DNA of 64,000 bases from Demequina muriae (GCF_030418295.1 NZ_JAUHQA010000001.1:2294001-2358000), one strand, 5' to 3'; counted from the stretch's first letter, positions 40,562-48,390 are shown. Notes: a model not told the origin generated them from the letters alone. A program made the numbers and translations.

Positions 40562-41644
40562 TCAAAAAGAATCGTGAGCGCCGAGCCAGTCGTCCAGCGC
40601 ATCTCCGTGTGCGTGCCAGTCAGTGCCGCGCTCGTCGTCGCGGACGAGGCAGTCGTGGAATGCCGCCGCGATGGTGTCCCGCTCGGGGCCACGGCCCGTG
40701 GCCACCAGCCGCGTGGCGCGGTCGTGACGCCCCCAGGACCCGAGCGAACCGACGCTCACCTGTCGGCCGGCGCCGTCCCATGCGCAGGCATCGGTGGGGC
40801 GCGTGGGGACCCAGAAATGGCCGCGGGTCCGGGCCTCGTGCCCGCCGAGCTCCGTTAGGCGCGCCCGCAGCCTGTCGGGGTGGAAGGGGCGGTCGCTCCG
40901 CAGGTCGATGGACCACACCCCTGCGCAGTCGGGCTCGACGTGACGGTCCAGTCGGAGTGGATCGACGCGGCCCAGCGCGGCGTCGCAGCGATGCTCGGTC
41001 CCCATGATGAGTGCGGCGTCGAGGTCCTCCATCGCGGAGGAGAGGACGGTCGATCCCTTGCCGCGCAGGTGGTCGACCGTTGCGCGGGCCTGCGCGGTCA
41101 CTGGCTCGTCGCCGACCAAGGCGACGATGTCGGCGTGAGCGAGCATCGGGGCGACGGCCTCCGCCAGGACTCGGTCGTCGTCTCCCAGCAGGGGGCGCCC
41201 GATATCGGCCAGGAAGTCGTCGGAGAACGCGTCGTCCGCAATGGTCGACGAGTCGACCGCGCAGACCACCGCGCCCAGCCGCGCGCCGGCGATCATCCCG
41301 GAACGGCGCGACTCGGAGTGGAGCGCCCGCATGACGGGCGCGGACTCTGCCGTCACCGGGAGCGCCACCAGCGCGTGCCTCCATCGATCGTGCCCCATGA
41401 GGCGCGCGAGGGTGGGGACCAGGTCCTCCCGCACTGCGCAGCCTAGGCAGGCGTGATCGAGCTCCGTGGCTGACGTCTCGATGATGCCGTGGGCGTCGGC
41501 CACCACTCGGTGGATCCGGTCGTCCACGAAGTCGTGGTGGATCACCACGACATCGGAGCGTTCGAGCGCGAGCCCGAGCGAGACTGAGGTGCGCACCACC
41601 GGGTCGATGGTGCTGAGGGTCGAGATCGTGAATCGCTGTGTCAT
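40562..41644 (-). CDS. CobW/COG0523-like protein of the Zur regulon, P-loop degenerate
   Basis: A 360-residue protein with COG0523 features: CLGCAVREDLVPTLARL near residue 67 (the Cys-rich metal motif region) and a CobW C-terminal domain with RTRGHFWVPTRP near residue 285. The expected N-terminal GxxGxGKT P-loop is absent; the segment reads TISTLSTIDPVVRTSVSLGL. GTP hydrolysis is therefore doubtful. Start ATG 41644 has a leaderless -10; GTG 41653 is an alternative. It lies under the divergent Zur promoter and just upstream of znuA, so a zinc chaperone-like role is likely (inference). Confidence 0.8.
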   Translation of the reverse strand: MTQRFTISTLSTIDPVVRTSVSLGLALERSDVVVIHHDFVDDRIHRVVADAHGIIETSATELDHACLGCAVREDLVPTLARLMGHDRWRHALVALPVTAESAPVMRALHSESRRSGMIAGARLGAVVCAVDSSTIADDAFSDDFLADIGRPLLGDDDRVLAEAVAPMLAHADIVALVGDEPVTAQARATVDHLRGKGSTVLSSAMEDLDAALIMGTEHRCDAALGRVDPLRLDRHVEPDCAGVWSIDLRSDRPFHPDRLRARLTELGGHEARTRGHFWVPTRPTDACAWDGAGRQVSVGSLGSWGRHDRATRLVATGRGPERDTIAAAFHDCLVRDDERGTDWHAHGDALDDWLGAHDSF

Positions 41645-41651
41645 GGTCGGC

Positions 41652-41657
41652 ACTGTA
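41652..41657 (-). promoter_or_regulatory. -10 box, CobW-like gene
   Basis: TACAGT on the minus strand ends seven bases before the ATG at 41644. The shared Zur palindrome at 41670-41682 would cover the -35 side. Confidence 0.45.
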
Positions 41658-41661
41658 ACAG

Positions 41662-41690
41662 TTGACGGGAATGAGAATCATTACTAACTT
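41662..41690 (+). promoter_or_regulatory. Zur-controlled promoter of the alternative ribosomal protein operon
   Basis: TTGACG (41662-41667), a 17-base spacer and TAACTT (41685-41690) form the best promoter in the window. The Zur-type palindrome AATGAGAATCATT (41670-41682) sits in the spacer, so a bound repressor would exclude RNA polymerase. An ATG seven bases past the -10 (41698) marks the original leaderless start of the first gene. Confidence 0.85.
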
Positions 41691-41697
41691 GTTCGGC

Positions 41698-41764
41698 ATG
41701 TCACGACCGCGATGGCATCGACGCGGTCGTGGGCCGCAAGTTCGCACGAGGGGAGAAGGTCTGA
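41698..41764 (+). pseudogene. rpmB2: Remnant of rpmB2 (alternative ribosomal protein L28)
   Basis: The frame starting at 41699 reads [20 protein letters not shown] and stops at TGA 41762-41764. This is the C-terminal end of bacterial L28 (DxxGIDAVV...RGEKV). It has no start codon and no room for the other 50-60 residues. The ATG-TCA at 41698 looks like the original L28 start (Met-Ser), now joined out of frame to the C-terminal part. The TGA overlaps the rpsN2 ATG (TGATG), as intact coupled genes would. From ATG 41698, translation would instead run into rpsN2. Confidence 0.65.
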
Positions 41765-41919
41765 TGGCCAAGAAGAGCAAGATCTCGCGCCAGCGCCAAC
41801 GGGACCAGTCCGATGGCAGGCCCCGCGGGCACCTCAGGCAATTCGGCCTGTCCCGCGTCTCATTCAGGCAGGCGGCGCTCCGCGGAGAGCTTCCTGGCGT
41901 CACGAAATCGAGTTGGTGA
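41764..41919 (+). CDS. rpsN2: rpsN2: cysteine-free ribosomal protein S14 with internal deletion
   Basis: A 51-codon frame. Residues 1-13 ([13 protein letters not shown]) match the N-terminus and residues 14-51 ([19 protein letters not shown], then a block ending [11 protein letters not shown]) match the C-terminus of the zinc-independent, about 101-residue S14. Roughly 50 middle residues are missing in frame. Even the short zinc-type S14 has about 61. The rRNA-binding C-terminal half is intact and has no Cys. It may be a functional miniature or a decaying paralogue. An in-frame start at ATG 41698 would add 22 unrelated residues. Confidence 0.75.
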   Translation: MAKKSKISRQRQRDQSDGRPRGHLRQFGLSRVSFRQAALRGELPGVTKSSW

Positions 41920-41924
41920 AAGAC

Positions 41925-42176
41925 ATGAAGAAGAGCATCCACCCCCGCTACGCGCCGGTCGTATTCCGCGACCGCTCGTCCGACTTCGCGATCCTCACGC
42001 GCTCCACTGCCACGTCGGAACAGACGGTGGAGTGGGCCGATGGTGAGACCTACCCCGTGATCGACGTGGAGATCTCGTCGGCGAGCCACCCGTTCTACAC
42101 GGGGCAGTCCCGCGTGGTCGACACTGCGGGCAGGGTCGAGCGGTTCCGCCGCCGCTTCGACAAGGCGCACTCATGA
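41925..42176 (+). CDS. rpmE2: Type B 50S ribosomal protein L31
   Basis: An 83-residue zinc-independent L31 with no cysteines. It opens [20 protein letters not shown] and contains the hallmark [20 protein letters not shown], ending in a basic tail. Unlike its neighbours it is full length. It should replace zinc-containing L31 when zinc is scarce. The ATG at 41925 is chosen by homology; GTG 41916 overlaps the rpsN2 stop and is an alternative. The stop overlaps the rpmJ2 start (ATGA). Confidence 0.93.
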   Translation: MKKSIHPRYAPVVFRDRSSDFAILTRSTATSEQTVEWADGETYPVIDVEISSASHPFYTGQSRVVDTAGRVERFRRRFDKAHS

Positions 42177-42307
42177 AGGTGCGCGCGAGTTTCAGATCCC
42201 TGGCGAAGAAGGACGGTGCGACCCCTCGCGTGCCGCGCCCCCCGTCCGCGCAGTCCAGCGCGGTCTCATCCAGCCTGACGACCCTCGTCTGGCGTGAAAG
42301 GACACCC
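42173..42307 (+). pseudogene. rpmJ2: Broken rpmJ2 (type B ribosomal protein L36)
   Basis: The first 17 codons, [17 protein letters not shown], match the start of type B L36. The expected RRRGxxYVINxxNPRFKARQG ending is absent in this frame, which continues unrelated into the next ORF. In another frame, RGLIQPDDPRLA followed by a stop (TGA 42294-42296) vaguely resembles the expected end. Frameshift or deletion is likely. Product function is doubtful. Confidence 0.6.
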
Positions 42308-42388
42308 ATGACCCTCACCCGCACCGACCTCGTTGCCCGCATCTCCGCGGGCTCCACGTTGAAATCGGCGGTGAAGGCTGGCGCCTGA
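42308..42388 (+). pseudogene. Miniature HU-like frame (ends of a DNA-binding protein HU joined)
   Basis: A 26-codon frame, with GAAAGGA before its ATG, whose first ten residues (MTLTRTDLVA) match the HU N-terminus. The rest ([16 protein letters not shown]) matches the C-terminus of actinobacterial HU proteins. About 65 middle residues, including the DNA-binding arm, are missing in frame. It is in phase with the broken rpmJ2 frame. A coincidental match is possible because both ends are short. Confidence 0.45.
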
Positions 42389-42405
42389 CCCCCTGCGACG
42401 TTCAC

Positions 42406-42440
42406 GCGGCCCCGCAGACCTGAGAGGTCGGCGGGGCCGC
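42406..42440 (+). terminator. Terminator of the Zur-controlled operon
   Basis: GCGGCCCCGC pairs with GCGGGGCCGC and, inside, GACCT pairs with AGGTC, giving about 15 paired positions with a three-base loop. It starts 17 bases past the last stop. Confidence 0.85.
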
Positions 42441-42489
42441 TCCGCTTCCCGGGCTCCGGGCTCCGGGTTCGGGGTGCGTCGAGCGCCGA

Positions 42490-42495
42490 TAGACT
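42490..42495 (+). promoter_or_regulatory. Candidate -10 box, glyS
   Basis: TAGACT lies 38 bases before the GTG of glyS, leaving a short leader that contains the AAGGAG ribosome site. Confidence 0.4.
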
Positions 42496-42533
42496 GTCGA
42501 GGCATTTCCTCCCGACCCCTCAAGGAGCACCCA

Positions 42534-43919
42534 GTGGCACAGCCGTCCCGCCTCGACAACGTGATCTCACTCGCGAAGCGCCGCGGCTTCGTGTTCCCGT
42601 GCGGCGAGATCTATGGCGGCACGCGCTCGGCGTGGGACTACGGGCCGCTCGGCGTGGAGCTCAAGGAGAACATCAAGCGTCAGTGGTGGCGCAACGTCGT
42701 CGCGAGCCGTGACGACATCGTGGGCCTCGACTCCTCGGTGATCCTGCCCCCCAAGGTCTGGGAGGCGTCGGGCCACATCGGCGCGTTCGTCGACCCCCTG
42801 GTCGAGTGCCTGAGCTGCCACAAGCGCTACCGCGAGGACCACCTCCTCGAGGAGTTCGAGGAGAAGAAGGGCCGCGCGCCCGAGGGCGGCCTCGCCGAGG
42901 TCGCGTGCGCGAACTGCGGCAACCGCGGCCAGTGGACCGAGCCCAAGATGTTCAACGGGCTGCTCAAGACCCACCTGGGCGTCACCGAGGACGAGTCCGG
43001 GCTGCATTATCTGCGCCCCGAGACCGCTCAGGGCATCTTCGTGAACTTCGAGAACGTGCAGCGCACGTCGCGCATGAAGGTCCCCTTCGGCATCGGCCAG
43101 ATCGGCAAGTCTTTCCGCAACGAGATCACGCCCGGAAACTTCATCTTCCGCACCCGCGAATTCGAGCAGATGGAGATGGAGTTCTTCGTCAAGCCCGGCT
43201 CGGACGAGGAATGGCACCAGTACTGGATCGATGCCCGCACCGACTGGTACACGGAACTTGGCATCAACCGCGACAACTTGCGCCACTTCGAGCACCCCGC
43301 CGAGAAGCTGTCGCACTACTCCAAGCGCACCGTCGACATCGAGTACCGGTTCGGGTTCACCGGCTCGGAGTGGGGCGAGCTCGAGGGCGTCGCCAACCGC
43401 ACCGACTTCGACCTGTCCACGCACTCGCAGCACTCGGGCAAGGACCTCAGCTACCTGGACCCCGCCACCAACGAGCGCTACACCCCGTACGTGATCGAGC
43501 CCGCCGCCGGCCTCACCCGCTCGCTCATGGCCTTCCTGGTCGAGGCGTACGACGAGGACGAGGCGCCCAACACCAAGGGTGGCGTCGACAAGCGCACCGT
43601 GCTGCACCTCGATCCGCGCCTGGCGCCGGTCAAGGCAGCAGTCCTGCCGCTGTCGAAGTCCGAGGAGCTCATGCCCACCGCATCGGCGCTCGCGAAGGAG
43701 CTGCGCGGAATCTGGAACGTGGACCTCGACGTGACGCAGGCGATCGGCAAGCGCTACCGCCGTCAGGACGAGATCGGCACGCCGTACTGCATCACGGTCG
43801 ACTTCGACACGAAGGACGACCAGGCGGTGACCATCCGCGACCGCGACACGATGAAGCAGGAGCGGGTCGCGCTCGATCAGGTGCAGTCCTACCTTGCCGC
43901 ACGCCTCATCGGCGCGTAG
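42534..43919 (+). CDS. glyS: Glycyl-tRNA synthetase (class II, alpha2 type)
   Basis: A 461-residue class II synthetase. Motif 1 region is [17 protein letters not shown] near residue 27; motif 2 is [19 protein letters not shown] near 187; motif 3 lies in [16 protein letters not shown] near 322. Two Cys pairs, CLSC and CANC, may bind zinc. The GTG at 42534 has AAGGAG eight bases upstream; the frame extends upstream without support. Confidence 0.96.
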   Translation: MAQPSRLDNVISLAKRRGFVFPCGEIYGGTRSAWDYGPLGVELKENIKRQWWRNVVASRDDIVGLDSSVILPPKVWEASGHIGAFVDPLVECLSCHKRYREDHLLEEFEEKKGRAPEGGLAEVACANCGNRGQWTEPKMFNGLLKTHLGVTEDESGLHYLRPETAQGIFVNFENVQRTSRMKVPFGIGQIGKSFRNEITPGNFIFRTREFEQMEMEFFVKPGSDEEWHQYWIDARTDWYTELGINRDNLRHFEHPAEKLSHYSKRTVDIEYRFGFTGSEWGELEGVANRTDFDLSTHSQHSGKDLSYLDPATNERYTPYVIEPAAGLTRSLMAFLVEAYDEDEAPNTKGGVDKRTVLHLDPRLAPVKAAVLPLSKSEELMPTASALAKELRGIWNVDLDVTQAIGKRYRRQDEIGTPYCITVDFDTKDDQAVTIRDRDTMKQERVALDQVQSYLAARLIGA

Positions 43920-43926
43920 GTCCAGC

Positions 43927-45183
43927 ATGGGTGCCGGCCACTCCCACGCGCTCGAACGGCCGCCGCGGGCGTCCGAGCGCACCACGCTGATCCTTGCGAT
44001 CATCGTCGCCGTCGTGCTGTTCCTCACCACCATCGGTGCGATGGCCGTGTGGCCCTCCGACTGGTCGATGCTGCGCTCCGTGCCGACCACGTACGAAGGC
44101 GCCGAGTGGGCGTCGGTGACGGTCGACTCCGTGGATGAGGACACGGGCATCGCGCTGGTGTCGACCTCCGGAAACGACGCGGCAGGCCTGCGCGAGCTGC
44201 CGCCCGCGGATCTGGGGACGTTCGACTACGAGCCGGGCGACCGCGTGCGAGCTCTCGAACTCGAGACCGGGGAGCTCGTCTTCGGCGACTTCGAACGCGC
44301 CAACCCGATGCTCGTGCTACTGGTCGCCTACGTGCTGCTGGTGGTCGGCATCGCCTGGTGGCGAGGGATCGGTGCGCTGCTGGGTCTCGGGGCGGCGTTC
44401 GGCATCATCATCTTCTTCACCGTGCCCGCCCTGTTCAACGGCGGCGATCCGTTGATCACGGGACTGGTGACGGGCTCGGGTGCTCTCGCGGTCCTGCTCT
44501 ACCTCGCGCACGGACTCAACTCCCGCACCACCACCGCCTACCTGGGCACGCTCGCGGGGCTCACCGTGACAGCGGTGCTCGCATCGTGGGCCGTGGACGC
44601 CTCGCGCCTCACCGGGATCTGGTCGGAGGAGGGCGCGCACCTCGAGCTGTCCGGGCGTTCGGTGGACCTGCAGGGTCTGGTGCTGTGCGGCATCGTGATC
44701 GCCGGCCTCGGCGTGCTGAACGACGTCACGGTGACCCAGGCGTCGGCGGTGTGGGAGCTGCGTGCTGCGCGTCCCGATATCTCTCGCTGGAATCTGTTCC
44801 GCCGGGGCATGCGCATCGGTCGCGATCACATCGCGTCGACGGTCTACACGATCGCGTTCGCGTACGTGGGCGCCGCGCTGCCGGCCATCATGCTGATCAG
44901 CCTCTACGACACCTCGCTCGGGTCGACGCTGACCACCGCCGAGATCGCCGAGGAGGCTGTCCGCACCCTCGTGAGCTCGATCGGCCTCGTCTTGGCCGTG
45001 CCGCTGACGACGGGGATCGCAGCGCTCGTGGTCGGCACGGACGCGATCGCGCGCGACTCGCGGCCCCCAGGCGCCGATGCGGGGCCGCTGGTCGCGCGCG
45101 CGGCCGCCCCGACGGCAGGCGCCGCGGCTCTCGCCGACGCCCCGCCGCCGGTGCTGGAGCCGCGCGACCCGTCGGACAACTGA
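43927..45183 (+). CDS. YibE/F-like membrane protein
   Basis: A 418-residue protein. The N-terminal helix (about 20-42) is followed by an extracytoplasmic domain (about 43-125), then seven or so helices with the YibE/F signatures GLVTGSGALAVLLYLAHGLN and LNDVTVTQASAVWELRAARP. An Ala/Pro-rich C-terminal tail ends the protein. The family is of unknown function, possibly a transporter. It starts seven bases after glyS and is probably co-transcribed with it. Confidence 0.85.
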   Translation: MGAGHSHALERPPRASERTTLILAIIVAVVLFLTTIGAMAVWPSDWSMLRSVPTTYEGAEWASVTVDSVDEDTGIALVSTSGNDAAGLRELPPADLGTFDYEPGDRVRALELETGELVFGDFERANPMLVLLVAYVLLVVGIAWWRGIGALLGLGAAFGIIIFFTVPALFNGGDPLITGLVTGSGALAVLLYLAHGLNSRTTTAYLGTLAGLTVTAVLASWAVDASRLTGIWSEEGAHLELSGRSVDLQGLVLCGIVIAGLGVLNDVTVTQASAVWELRAARPDISRWNLFRRGMRIGRDHIASTVYTIAFAYVGAALPAIMLISLYDTSLGSTLTTAEIAEEAVRTLVSSIGLVLAVPLTTGIAALVVGTDAIARDSRPPGADAGPLVARAAAPTAGAAALADAPPPVLEPRDPSDN

Positions 45184-45197
45184 GTCGCCTTCCCGGC

Positions 45198-45250
45198 GCA
45201 TCGGGGACAATGGACGGATGGCTTCGACCCCTGTCGCGGGCACGCGCGTG
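45198..45250 (+). repeat. Copy A of a 53-bp repeat (promoter and start region)
   Basis: Matches 46374-46426 at about 45 of 53 positions without gaps. It spans the -10 GACAAT (45206-45211), the start codon at 45218 and eleven codons. Confidence 0.8.
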
Positions 45251-46348
45251 ACGCGGCGGACTGCTGTCACCCTCGCGGCCGCAGCCTCGGTCACGATCCT
45301 CATCGTGCTCGCAGGCGTCTCCATCGTCGGTGGGGACAGAGGGCCGGACTCGACCGCGATCGGCGCCTCGGCTGGGGTGGTGGTGGCACCCCGAACGGAC
45401 GTCTTCGGGCAGGCTCTCCCGGGAGACCTCCCTGAGGCTCGCGTGGCAGAAGCGATCGAGTCCTGCCCGGCTGCGACGGTGACCGTGACCGACGCCGATG
45501 CGCTTGCAAGGGAGCTCGACGACGCGAGTGCCGGAACCGTGATCTGGCTCGAGGACGGCACCTACGAGGGCGAGTTCACCATCGACGTGTCGGGAGAGGC
45601 CGGCAGGCCGATCTGGCTGTGCGGTTCCCAAGCGGCCGTGCTCGTAGGCGAAGGCCACGTCGGCGGCTACGGCCTGCACCTCGATCACGTCTCACACGTC
45701 CGCCTGCACGGATTCGGCGTGACCCGCTCGCAGAAGGGGGTGATGGTCGACGGCGGTGATCGCGTGGTGATCGAATTGCTGACGGTTCACGACATCGGCG
45801 ACGAGGCGATTCATCTCCGTGCGCACACCCAGGACTCGGTGGTGCGAGGAAACTCGATCTCGGATACCGGCAATCGCCGCGAGAAGTTCGGCGAAGGGGT
45901 GTACGTCGGCTCCGCGGAGTCGAACTGGTGCTCGGTCACCAGCTGCCTTCCGGACCGCTCCGACCGAAATCTCGTCGAGGGCAACGTCATCTTCGACGTG
46001 ACCGCGGAGGCCGTCGACGTCAAGGAGGGCACGACGGGCGGCACCGTGCGGGGCAACGCCTTCGATGGCTCCTCACTGACCGAGGACGGTGCCGATTCAT
46101 GGGTCGACATCAAGGGCAACGCATGGCGGATAGTCGGGAACGCTGGCGCCCACAGCAGCCAGGACGGATTCCAGGTGCATCAGATTCTCGACGGCTGGGG
46201 CCGGGGCAACGTGTTCGAGCGCAACAGCGCGCGTGTGGTCGGTCCTGGATTCGGGTTCTCGATCACGCCCGAGCAGGACAACGTGGTCGGTTGCTCCAAC
46301 GAGGTCACTGAGGCACAGGAGGGACACAGCAATGTCGCGTGCCGCTGA
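45218..46348 (+). CDS. Secreted right-handed beta-helix repeat protein
   Basis: A 376-residue protein with an N-terminal membrane anchor or signal (about 18-42), a linker, and a right-handed beta-helix region (about 95-360). Recurrent V.GN.I/F and R.N..F turns are visible (for example SVVRGNSISDTGNRREKFGE, NLVEGNVIFDVTAEAVDVKE, GGTVRGNAFDGS). Such folds occur in polysaccharide lyases and surface proteins; no catalytic set is recognised. Its promoter and first codons are a near copy of those of dusB downstream. Confidence 0.78.
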   Translation: MASTPVAGTRVTRRTAVTLAAAASVTILIVLAGVSIVGGDRGPDSTAIGASAGVVVAPRTDVFGQALPGDLPEARVAEAIESCPAATVTVTDADALARELDDASAGTVIWLEDGTYEGEFTIDVSGEAGRPIWLCGSQAAVLVGEGHVGGYGLHLDHVSHVRLHGFGVTRSQKGVMVDGGDRVVIELLTVHDIGDEAIHLRAHTQDSVVRGNSISDTGNRREKFGEGVYVGSAESNWCSVTSCLPDRSDRNLVEGNVIFDVTAEAVDVKEGTTGGTVRGNAFDGSSLTEDGADSWVDIKGNAWRIVGNAGAHSSQDGFQVHQILDGWGRGNVFERNSARVVGPGFGFSITPEQDNVVGCSNEVTEAQEGHSNVACR

Positions 46349-46373
46349 GGCCAGGCGCGTGTGGGGGCGCGCA

Positions 46374-46426
46374 GCATCGGCGACAATGGACGGATGACGT
46401 CGACCCCGGACTCCGCCACGCGCGTG
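46374..46426 (+). repeat. Copy B of the 53-bp repeat (dusB start region)
   Basis: Counterpart of 45198-45250. It includes the -10 GACAAT (46382-46387), the dusB start codon at 46394 and eleven codons. Confidence 0.8.
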
Positions 46427-47569
46427 CTGCCTCCCCTGCGCATCGGCCCTCTCGAGGTCGCCACGCCGGTGGTGCTCGCGCCGATGGCAGGCATCACGAA
46501 TGCCGCGTTCCGGCGGCTGTGCCGCGAGCACGGCGGCGGCCTCTACGTTGCAGAGATGGTGACGTCGCGGGCGCTGGTCGAGCGCACCCGCGAGAGCATG
46601 CGCATCATCCACCACGACCCGGACGAGAAGCCCCGGTCCGTGCAGGTGTACGGAGTCGATCCTGCCACCATCGGCGCCGCCGTGCGGATGCTGGTCGAAG
46701 AGGACCGCGCGGATCACATCGATATGAACTTCGGCTGCCCGGTCCCCAAGGTGACGCGCAAGGGCGGGGGAGCGGTGCTGCCCTGGAAGCGGGACCTGTT
46801 CCGGGACATCGTGCGCGCCGCGGTCCGCGAGGCAGCGCCCTTCGACGTCCCGGTCACGGTCAAGATGCGGAAGGGCATCGACGACGATCACCTGACATAC
46901 CTGGATGCGGGGCGGATGGCCGAGAGGGAGGGCGCGGCCGCCGTGGCGCTGCATGCGCGCACCGCCGCCGATTTCTACTCCGGCACGGCCGACTGGTCCG
47001 CGATCGCACGCCTCAAGGAGGCGGTCACGTCGATTCCGGTGCTCGGCAATGGCGACATCTGGTCCGCAGAGGACGCGCTTGCGATGGTCGAGCAGACCGG
47101 CTGCGACGGCGTGGTCGTGGGTCGCGGGTGCCAGGGCAGGCCCTGGCTGTTCGGGGATCTGCAGGCCGCCTTCGAGGGCCGCGACGAGCGCGCCAGGCCG
47201 AGCCTGCGTGACGTCGCCGCCACCATCTACCGGCACAGCGAGCTGATGGTGTCCTTCTACGACGGCGACGAGACCAAGGCCGTGCGGGAGATGCGCAAGC
47301 ACATGGCCTGGTATCTCAAGGGTTACCCGGTCGGCGGAGAGCTCCGGCGGTCGCTGGGGCTGGTGAGCACGCTCGTGGATCTGCGCGCGCTGCTCGACTC
47401 GTTGCCGCTCGACGCTCCGTATCCCGGCGAGGCCGCCGAAGGTGCGCGAGGGCGTCAGGGGACGCCCAAGCGCCCTGCCTGTCCCGAGGGCTGGCTCGAC
47501 ACGCAGGACATCACGCCCGATCTCGAGGCGCGGCTGCGCGAGGCGGAGCTCAGCGTCTCAGGCGGGTAG
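46394..47569 (+). CDS. dusB: tRNA-dihydrouridine synthase (DusB-like)
   Basis: A 391-residue FMN enzyme that reduces uridines in the tRNA D-loop. PVVLAPMAGITNAAFRRLC near residue 25 is the FMN-binding start. IDMNFGCPVPKVTRKGGG near 113 holds the catalytic Cys; LHARTAADFYSG follows, and GNGDIWSAEDAL and VVVGRGCQGRPWLF bind FMN phosphate. The C-terminal helical domain is followed by an extra tail of about 40 residues. Leaderless start at 46394. Confidence 0.93.
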   Translation: MTSTPDSATRVLPPLRIGPLEVATPVVLAPMAGITNAAFRRLCREHGGGLYVAEMVTSRALVERTRESMRIIHHDPDEKPRSVQVYGVDPATIGAAVRMLVEEDRADHIDMNFGCPVPKVTRKGGGAVLPWKRDLFRDIVRAAVREAAPFDVPVTVKMRKGIDDDHLTYLDAGRMAEREGAAAVALHARTAADFYSGTADWSAIARLKEAVTSIPVLGNGDIWSAEDALAMVEQTGCDGVVVGRGCQGRPWLFGDLQAAFEGRDERARPSLRDVAATIYRHSELMVSFYDGDETKAVREMRKHMAWYLKGYPVGGELRRSLGLVSTLVDLRALLDSLPLDAPYPGEAAEGARGRQGTPKRPACPEGWLDTQDITPDLEARLREAELSVSGG

Positions 47570-47602
47570 GTCCCCGCACGGGGTCACTGGTGGAGCGAAT
47601 CC

Positions 47603-48253
47603 TCAGGCGAGGCCGAGCGGTGGCTCACCACCCGCATCGGCCGCCGGACCGCCGTCCTCGGGAACGGGGGACTCGTCACGCGGCTCGCGGGCCGGCACGA
47701 GCGTGAGCTGGACCATTCCGTCGCCATAGCGGCGCACGTCGGTCACGGTGATGTGGTGGCGCTGCTCGGCGCCTGCGAACAGCGGCCGGCCCGACCCGAG
47801 CACCGTGGGGTGCAGGGTGACCGTGAGGTCATCGATCAGTCCCTCGTCGAGCGCCTGCCGGATCATGCTGCCGCCGTCGATGTAGACGTCGTCTCCGTTC
47901 GCAGCTTCGAGGGCCTCCGCGACCAGGTTCGCGATAGGCCCCGACGCGGCGCGCACCGAGGGTGGCGCGCCGTCAAGGGGTCGCTCGGTGGCCACCAGGA
48001 TGGGGACGTCGCCGTACTGCCAGTCGATGTCGAGGCCCGCGACCACGTCGTAGGTGCGCCGTCCCATCAGCATCGCGCCCACGTCCGCGAAGAACTCCTC
48101 GTACCCGAGCGCATCGACCGGGTGGCTCTTCCACGCGCCCTCGGCCATGGGCGCCCACGGGGGGCGGGGAGCCTCGAGCCAGTCGAGCTCGTCGCGGGGC
48201 CCGGCAATGAATCCGTCGATCGAACTGGCAATGTATGCGCGCACTCGTCCCAT
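47603..48253 (-). CDS. Dihydrofolate reductase-like protein (RibD C-terminal family)
   Basis: A 216-residue NADPH-dependent reductase-like protein of the YyaP/DfrA-like group. YIASSIDGFIAGPRDELDWLE opens it. ADVGAMLMGRRTYDVVAG and VYIDGGSMIRQALDEGLIDD are family blocks. It is not classical DHFR; reductase substrates in this family are mostly unknown. It is convergent with dusB and leaderless. Confidence 0.87.
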   Translation of the reverse strand: MGRVRAYIASSIDGFIAGPRDELDWLEAPRPPWAPMAEGAWKSHPVDALGYEEFFADVGAMLMGRRTYDVVAGLDIDWQYGDVPILVATERPLDGAPPSVRAASGPIANLVAEALEAANGDDVYIDGGSMIRQALDEGLIDDLTVTLHPTVLGSGRPLFAGAEQRHHITVTDVRRYGDGMVQLTLVPAREPRDESPVPEDGGPAADAGGEPPLGLA

Positions 48254-48259
48254 GGCTCC

Positions 48260-48265
48260 ACGCTA
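48260..48265 (-). promoter_or_regulatory. -10 box, DHFR-like gene
   Basis: TAGCGT on the minus strand ends six bases before the ATG at 48253. Confidence 0.45.
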
Positions 48266-48330
48266 CGGCGGGACGCACCGGCGCGCAGAGCGAGGCGCGG
48301 GTTCGGTCGCGACGCGCGCCTCCGCTGCCG

Positions 48331-48390
48331 CGCAAGTGTCGAGCCGCGTGCCGTTTCGGCAGCAGCAGTGCACGAGAATCGACACTTGCG
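48331..48390. repeat. 60-bp stem-loop element, copy 1
   Basis: CGCAAGTGTCGA (48331-48342) and TCGACACTTGCG (48379-48390) are perfect 12-bp inverted repeats enclosing exactly 36 bases. It lies 24 bases past the 3' end of the DUF559 gene. Copy 2 lies on the other side of that gene. Confidence 0.85.

Noticed and set aside
41653..41653. GTG as the start of the CobW-like protein
   Set aside because: The ATG at 41644 has a -10 at leaderless spacing, and GTG 41653 would lie within that -10; kept only as an alternative.
47571..47588. CCCCG-CA-CGGGG after dusB as a terminator
   Set aside because: A two-base loop cannot form this stem properly.
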